A DNA stretch of 64,000 nucleotides, from the NCBI RefSeq assembly GCF_019956415.1, contig NZ_JAHBDK010000010.1:100051-164050 (forward strand), in the 5' to 3' direction. The DNA is from Pseudomonas sp. GL-B-19 (GTDB lineage Bacteria; Pseudomonadota; Gammaproteobacteria; Pseudomonadales; Pseudomonadaceae). Within the stretch, counting starts at the first letter, position 1; each line of letters starts with the position of its first letter. Position numbers and translations under genes: made by a program. This document shows positions 60,450 through 64,000 of this stretch, piece by piece. The notes below the pieces were generated by a model. That model saw only the letters and a list, made by a program, of their open reading frames with translations, was not told the DNA's origin and made no database searches.

Positions 60450-60619
60450 GACATCAGCTCTAAGACATCAGAGGCAACCCGTAAGACCGTTCGAGTACCG
60501 TGGTACATATCCAATCGCTATTAGACCGACTATCCGAAGAAAGCCTGGGTTTGTATAGACGACTAAAATTTACAGGGGGAATCACTTCAACGCGCCTTTG
60601 TAAGGCAGGAGGTTCTACG

Positions 60620-61060
60620 ATGAAAATCGTATCTTCGCTGGCGTTGATGGTAGCGGCAGGATGCATCTCCGTGGCTGTAGCAACCCCGAAGCAGATCGAC
60701 GCCGTTCCCTTGAACGCAACTACTTACAATGCCGGGCATATCGCTCAGGCCGTTCTAACCCCCTTGAACAGTAATGAAACGGAGCTCTCATTGTTCGTGG
60801 GTGGTGTACCCGATGGCACTTTGGTTCCGGCGCACTTGTATACCTATGTCTACTCGGGAAGCTGTGCCAAGCATGAGCCGAAACCGGCCTATTCACTCAA
60901 CAGAGTCATTACTAACAACTTCAACGAAACAGAAGGAATCCATCTCCAGAAGACTGTGCCTCTGCCTTATGACACGCTGCGTTCCGGCCATTACTCGCTG
61001 GTGGTGCGCGATAGCCCGGCCGATGGCAATCACGATATTTTCTGCGGTGAACTTATCTAA
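60620..61060 (+). CDS. Small secreted protein, unknown function
   Basis: A 146-residue exported protein with signal MKIVSSLALMVAAGCISVAV ending near VATP; AGGAGG lies eight bases before ATG 60620. The mature domain is beta-rich (TELSLFVGGVPDGTLVPAHL, HYSLVVRDSPADGNHDIFCG) with two Cys (GSCAKHE and FCGELI) that can pair. Polar residues and DUF-like strands suggest a small Ig-like periplasmic domain, but I do not recognise the family. Confidence 0.72.
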   Translation: MKIVSSLALMVAAGCISVAVATPKQIDAVPLNATTYNAGHIAQAVLTPLNSNETELSLFVGGVPDGTLVPAHLYTYVYSGSCAKHEPKPAYSLNRVITNNFNETEGIHLQKTVPLPYDTLRSGHYSLVVRDSPADGNHDIFCGELI

Positions 61061-61069
61061 AAACCTCTC

Positions 61070-61101
61070 CCCCGCTTCCACGCAACAGCGTGGGAGCGGG
61101 A
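61070..61101. terminator. Bidirectional terminator between converging genes
   Basis: CCCGCTTCCACGC and GCGTGGGAGCGGG form a 13-bp stem with one mismatch, between the small secreted protein gene (plus) and the chemoreceptor gene (minus). Confidence 0.65.
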
Positions 61102-61136
61102 AGGCGTGCGGGCCAGATGCCTGCCGTTGAAATCCG

Positions 61137-62750
61137 TCAGAGCCGAAACCGATCCACCGACTGCGACAGCTTGCCTGCCAGACTCGACAGCTCATCGGTC
61201 GTCGACGCGGTCCGCCCGATCACCTTGCTGTTGCCTTCCGACATCCCGGCAATCATGTCCACCTGATGGGCGATTTCGTTACTGGCCAGGCTTTGCTCGC
61301 CGATGGTGCGAGTAATGTCGTTGACCAGTTGCGTGGTGTTGAGCGTCGCGTCGAGGATTTGACGAATCGCGCGCTCGACGTCGGCGGTCACGGCCATGCC
61401 TTTGTCGACCTGCGCCACGCCGGCTTCCATGCTGGTCACCGCCTCGCGGGTGCTTTGCTGGATACGCGCGACCATGCTGGCAATTTCCTGGGTGGAGGCG
61501 CTGGTGCGGCCAGCGAGGCTGCGCACTTCATCGGCGACCACGGCAAAGCCACGGCCCTGCTCGCCGGCACGGGCGGCTTCGATGGCGGCGTTCAACGCGA
61601 GCAGGTTGGTCTGATCGGCGATGCCCTTGATCACCTGAATGATGTTGAAAATCCCTTCGGACTCCTTGTCCAGCGTACGGATCACCTGAGCCGACTGCTG
61701 CGCGGAACGGGCAATACCGTCCATGTCCTGGACGACCTGATGGATCACCCGGCCGCCATCCTTGGCCAGTGACTCGGCTTGATTGGCCATGTCCAGGGCA
61801 CGTTCAGCGTGGCGGGTGATTTCCTCGATGCTCGCGGTCATTTCACTGGCGGCAGCGGCCATGGTGCTGGCGGCGGCGCTTTGCTGCTGGCTGCTGTCGG
61901 CGACCTGATGGCAACCGCTGCTCAATTGATCGCTCATGCCGCTCACCCCGTGAGCGTTGCTGCGCACCACCTCGATCATGCCGCGCAAGTCGCGCTGCAT
62001 GGTCGCCAGGCTGCGGATCAATGCGCTGGCTTCGTCTTTTTGCGTCGGTTCGGCAATCGGTTCGCTCAAATTGCCATGGGCGATGCTTTGGGCAATCCGG
62101 CTGGCGGTCTGCAATGGCCCGATGATGCTCAGCATCACCCAGCGTCCCTGAACGAGCAGCAACACCAGGCTGGCGACCAGCACGATGCCGAGGGTGAATT
62201 TGGCGCTCTGGATGGCTTGCGCAGTGCCTTGGCTGGTCTGCTGCGTGTTGGTTTCGATCAACTCGCTGAGGGCCGCCATCTGGTCTTCCAGTTGGCTGAA
62301 CACGGTATTGAAGGCGCCCAACTCTTTCTGCGCCGCTTCGGGATTTTCCAGCCCCAGGCCGACGATGCGCTCGGCCGCGCTGATGTAGGTGTCGAGGCTC
62401 GGTTTGACCTTGTTCAGTGCAACATTGAGGGTGTCGTTGACCGGCAGCTTGAGGTTTTCGCCCAGCACTTCGCGAAAATGCTTGGCATGTTCCTCGATGG
62501 AACTGTGCACCTCGGCTTTGCTGCTAGTGCTTTTGCCCAGGCCCACCAATATCGCCGACAGCACGTCGGCGCGCAGGGCGTCATGCATCATGTCGGCTTC
62601 GAGGTGATTGCGCAGCGCGGTCATGCTGACCTCGTTTTCATTCGCTGCTTCAGCCATCTGCGTATTTCCCACGTAACTGACCAGGCTCACGATGAGCGCG
62701 GTGAGCACACTGGTGCCAATCAACAAGAGTAAACGGAGTTTTATCGACAC
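61137..62750 (-). CDS. Methyl-accepting chemotaxis protein, full length
   Basis: A 537-residue chemoreceptor. The start is GTG 62750 ([15 protein letters not shown]...) with GAGGG seven bases upstream; the longer frame begins with GTG too but lacks a site. The first membrane helix is about residues 4-26, a helical periplasmic sensor about 27-180 (four-helix bundle type), and the second helix lies near [24 protein letters not shown] follows, then methylation helices and the signalling tip ([20 protein letters not shown]). Ligand is unknown. It is a different receptor from the truncated one at the left edge. Confidence 0.9.
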   Translation of the reverse strand: MSIKLRLLLLIGTSVLTALIVSLVSYVGNTQMAEAANENEVSMTALRNHLEADMMHDALRADVLSAILVGLGKSTSSKAEVHSSIEEHAKHFREVLGENLKLPVNDTLNVALNKVKPSLDTYISAAERIVGLGLENPEAAQKELGAFNTVFSQLEDQMAALSELIETNTQQTSQGTAQAIQSAKFTLGIVLVASLVLLLVQGRWVMLSIIGPLQTASRIAQSIAHGNLSEPIAEPTQKDEASALIRSLATMQRDLRGMIEVVRSNAHGVSGMSDQLSSGCHQVADSSQQQSAAASTMAAAASEMTASIEEITRHAERALDMANQAESLAKDGGRVIHQVVQDMDGIARSAQQSAQVIRTLDKESEGIFNIIQVIKGIADQTNLLALNAAIEAARAGEQGRGFAVVADEVRSLAGRTSASTQEIASMVARIQQSTREAVTSMEAGVAQVDKGMAVTADVERAIRQILDATLNTTQLVNDITRTIGEQSLASNEIAHQVDMIAGMSEGNSKVIGRTASTTDELSSLAGKLSQSVDRFRL

Positions 62751-62969
62751 GGTGAAGCCCTCTGTTGCCACGTCGGCGTTATGAAAACGCTATCGACCGC
62801 GGCCGCCACATGTTTAACGCCGGACCGGGACTTTTAGCAATTTGCGACATGCGGTAGGCAAAGCCGCTCTTTTTGCCCCTCGCCCTCCTGAACCTAGTGT
62901 GCAAACCCCAGTCTTACTCCCGCCGTGAATTCCCATTACCACCCTCCTCTTATCAGAGCTGTCCGCCTC

Positions 62970-63830
62970 ATGCACCCGACCGTCCTCGCCTTGCGCTGCG
63001 CCTCGCTGTGTTTCTTGCCTGTACTTGCTCTATCCGCCGCCCCCGCTCATGCCAATGGCGAACGTCAACTGGTAGCGGCGATCAACGACTATCGTGCCCA
63101 CCCGCAACGTTGCGACAGACGCCCGGCCCAGCGTCTGGCACCGCTGGCGCTGAACTCCAGCCTGGCGCTGCCGATCGGCTATGGCGGCGGTTTGCGCGAA
63201 CGGCTGAAAGATTCCGGCTATTCAGCGGTGGCGGTACGCAGCATTCGGGTGGTCGGCGCACAGGATGCCGATGAAGCCTTCGATATGCTGCAGGACGATT
63301 ACTGCGGGGCGCTGCTGGACGGCCAGTACGCCGACATTGGCGTCAGTCGCTCCAGGACCGAATGGCAAGTGGTGCTGGCGCGGCCAGTGCTCGACAGTCA
63401 GATCGGCGATTCGCGAGCGGTCAGCAAAGCATTGTTGGCTCAGGTCAACGCAGCACGCTCCAAACCACGGATGTGTGGCGGCCAGCGCTTCGCCGCCGCT
63501 CGACCACTTGGCTGGAACCCCGCTCTCGGCGCCGCCGCACAAGGGCACAGCAAGGCCATGGCCTACGGCAATTACTTCGCACACCAGGACCCCGACGGTG
63601 ATATGCCAGCGGATCGAGCGAGGGCTGCAGGCTTTCGCGGAAGGCAGATCGGCGAAAACATCGCCGCCGGCCAGAGTTCACCGAGCAAGGCCATGGCGGG
63701 ATGGCTGGCCAGCCCCGGACATTGTGCGAACCTGATGAACCCGATGTTTACTCAAGTCGGCGCAGGTTATGCGGCGCAAGCACGCAGTGATAAAGGCGTG
63801 TATTGGACGATGGTGTTCGGGGCGCAATGA
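62970..63830 (+). CDS. Secreted CAP-superfamily protein with second, degenerate domain
   Basis: A 286-residue exported protein; the signal peptide ends HANG near residue 28. The C-terminal half is a CAP/SCP-PR1 domain with the expected His and Glu positions (AAAQGHSKAMAYGNYFAHQD, RQIGENIAAGQSSPSKAMAG, WLASPGHCANLMNPMFTQVG). The N-terminal half (AINDYRAHPQRC..., about residues 30-135) starts like a CAP domain but lacks the rest, so it may be a degenerate copy. ATG 62970 is preferred over a GTG at 62925. CAP proteins are often secreted and bind lipids or act as proteases; the function here is unknown. Confidence 0.83.
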   Translation: MHPTVLALRCASLCFLPVLALSAAPAHANGERQLVAAINDYRAHPQRCDRRPAQRLAPLALNSSLALPIGYGGGLRERLKDSGYSAVAVRSIRVVGAQDADEAFDMLQDDYCGALLDGQYADIGVSRSRTEWQVVLARPVLDSQIGDSRAVSKALLAQVNAARSKPRMCGGQRFAAARPLGWNPALGAAAQGHSKAMAYGNYFAHQDPDGDMPADRARAAGFRGRQIGENIAAGQSSPSKAMAGWLASPGHCANLMNPMFTQVGAGYAAQARSDKGVYWTMVFGAQ

Positions 63831-63886
63831 CCGTGGTCATGCCTAATGCCGATCAGTTAAGCAATTTATGCGGCAACGCAATTTTT

Positions 63887-64000
63887 GTAGCAGCTGGCGA
63901 AGCCTGCGTTCGGCTGCGCAGCAGTCGCGAAATCAGACGATGCAGTGTTTCAGGAAGACCGCAAACTCAGGTTTTACGACTGCTGCGCAGCCGAACGCAG
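63887..64000. repeat. Third-class REPIN, cut by window end
   Basis: GTAGCAGCTGGCGAAGCCTG and GCGTTCGGCTGCGCAGCAGTCG at the left are inverted at the right (CGACTGCTGCGCAGCCGAAC), where the window ends before the inverse is complete. The class differs from the two other REPIN types in the window. Confidence 0.75.

Overview
The window looks like the chromosome of a Pseudomonas of the fluorescens group. The evidence is high GC with typical Pseudomonas codon use, many REP/REPIN palindromes built on GTGGGAGCGAGC and GTAGGAGCTGGC cores, and a gene set typical of the genus: a two-cysteine DksA2, repeated LysR regulators, Ohr/OhrR, PotF/SpuD-like binding proteins, DUF6124 and DUF1254 proteins. I see no rRNA, tRNA, CRISPR array or intact prophage. 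This is accessory-rich chromosome with insertion-sequence debris.

Region 1 (1-7.7 kb): a truncated chemoreceptor gene, dksA2, a glutathione transferase, a HEAT-repeat DNA alkylation repair protein and a phosphodiesterase lipoprotein. An AT-rich patch follows, with a 2-oxoglutarate oxygenase and a family-2 glycosyltransferase, bounded by diverged direct repeats. Next is a DUF6124 gene behind a structured leader. Region 2 (7.7-14.2 kb): nitrogen scavenging. A LuxR regulator diverges from an amidase, polyamine-type binding protein and P1-aminopeptidase operon; a GFA protein and a nitrilase with a divergent HxlR-type regulator follow. Region 3 (14.2-30.1 kb): a decayed zone with MITE-like elements, two dead transposases, a dead hemolysin/two-component locus, a universal stress protein, an adenosine-specific kinase, and an AraC-FadL-DUF1254-lipoprotein module with partial duplications. 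Region 4 (30.1-44.8 kb): a second DUF6124 and leader copy, a LysR/GMC oxidoreductase/MHS transporter unit, topoisomerase III, and a peroxide-defence block of three Ohr paralogues, OhrR and MsrA, with a probable small RNA and two matching operators. Region 5 (44.8-64 kb): a polyamine-type binding protein, an amine oxidase and its divergent LysR; a succinate-semialdehyde dehydrogenase and its LysR; a bestrophin-like channel; a SufR-like regulator; an MFS pump and its LysR; IlvD; a full-length chemoreceptor; and a secreted CAP protein.

Common themes are use of amides, nitriles and polyamines as nitrogen sources, and thiol/peroxide stress (three GSTs, three Ohr, MsrA, OhrR). The most unusual points are: (a) two copies, 24 kb apart, of a DUF6124 gene with a leader whose long stem is conserved by compensatory changes and resembles phage C4-type antisense RNA; in one copy a 22-bp deletion has moved the start codon into the old leader; (b) REPINs that supply the C-terminal codons of two intact proteins; (c) a putative OhrR-type operator shared by two of the three ohr genes; (d) a probable stationary-phase sRNA between ohr genes. 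I found no clear previously undescribed multi-gene defence system.
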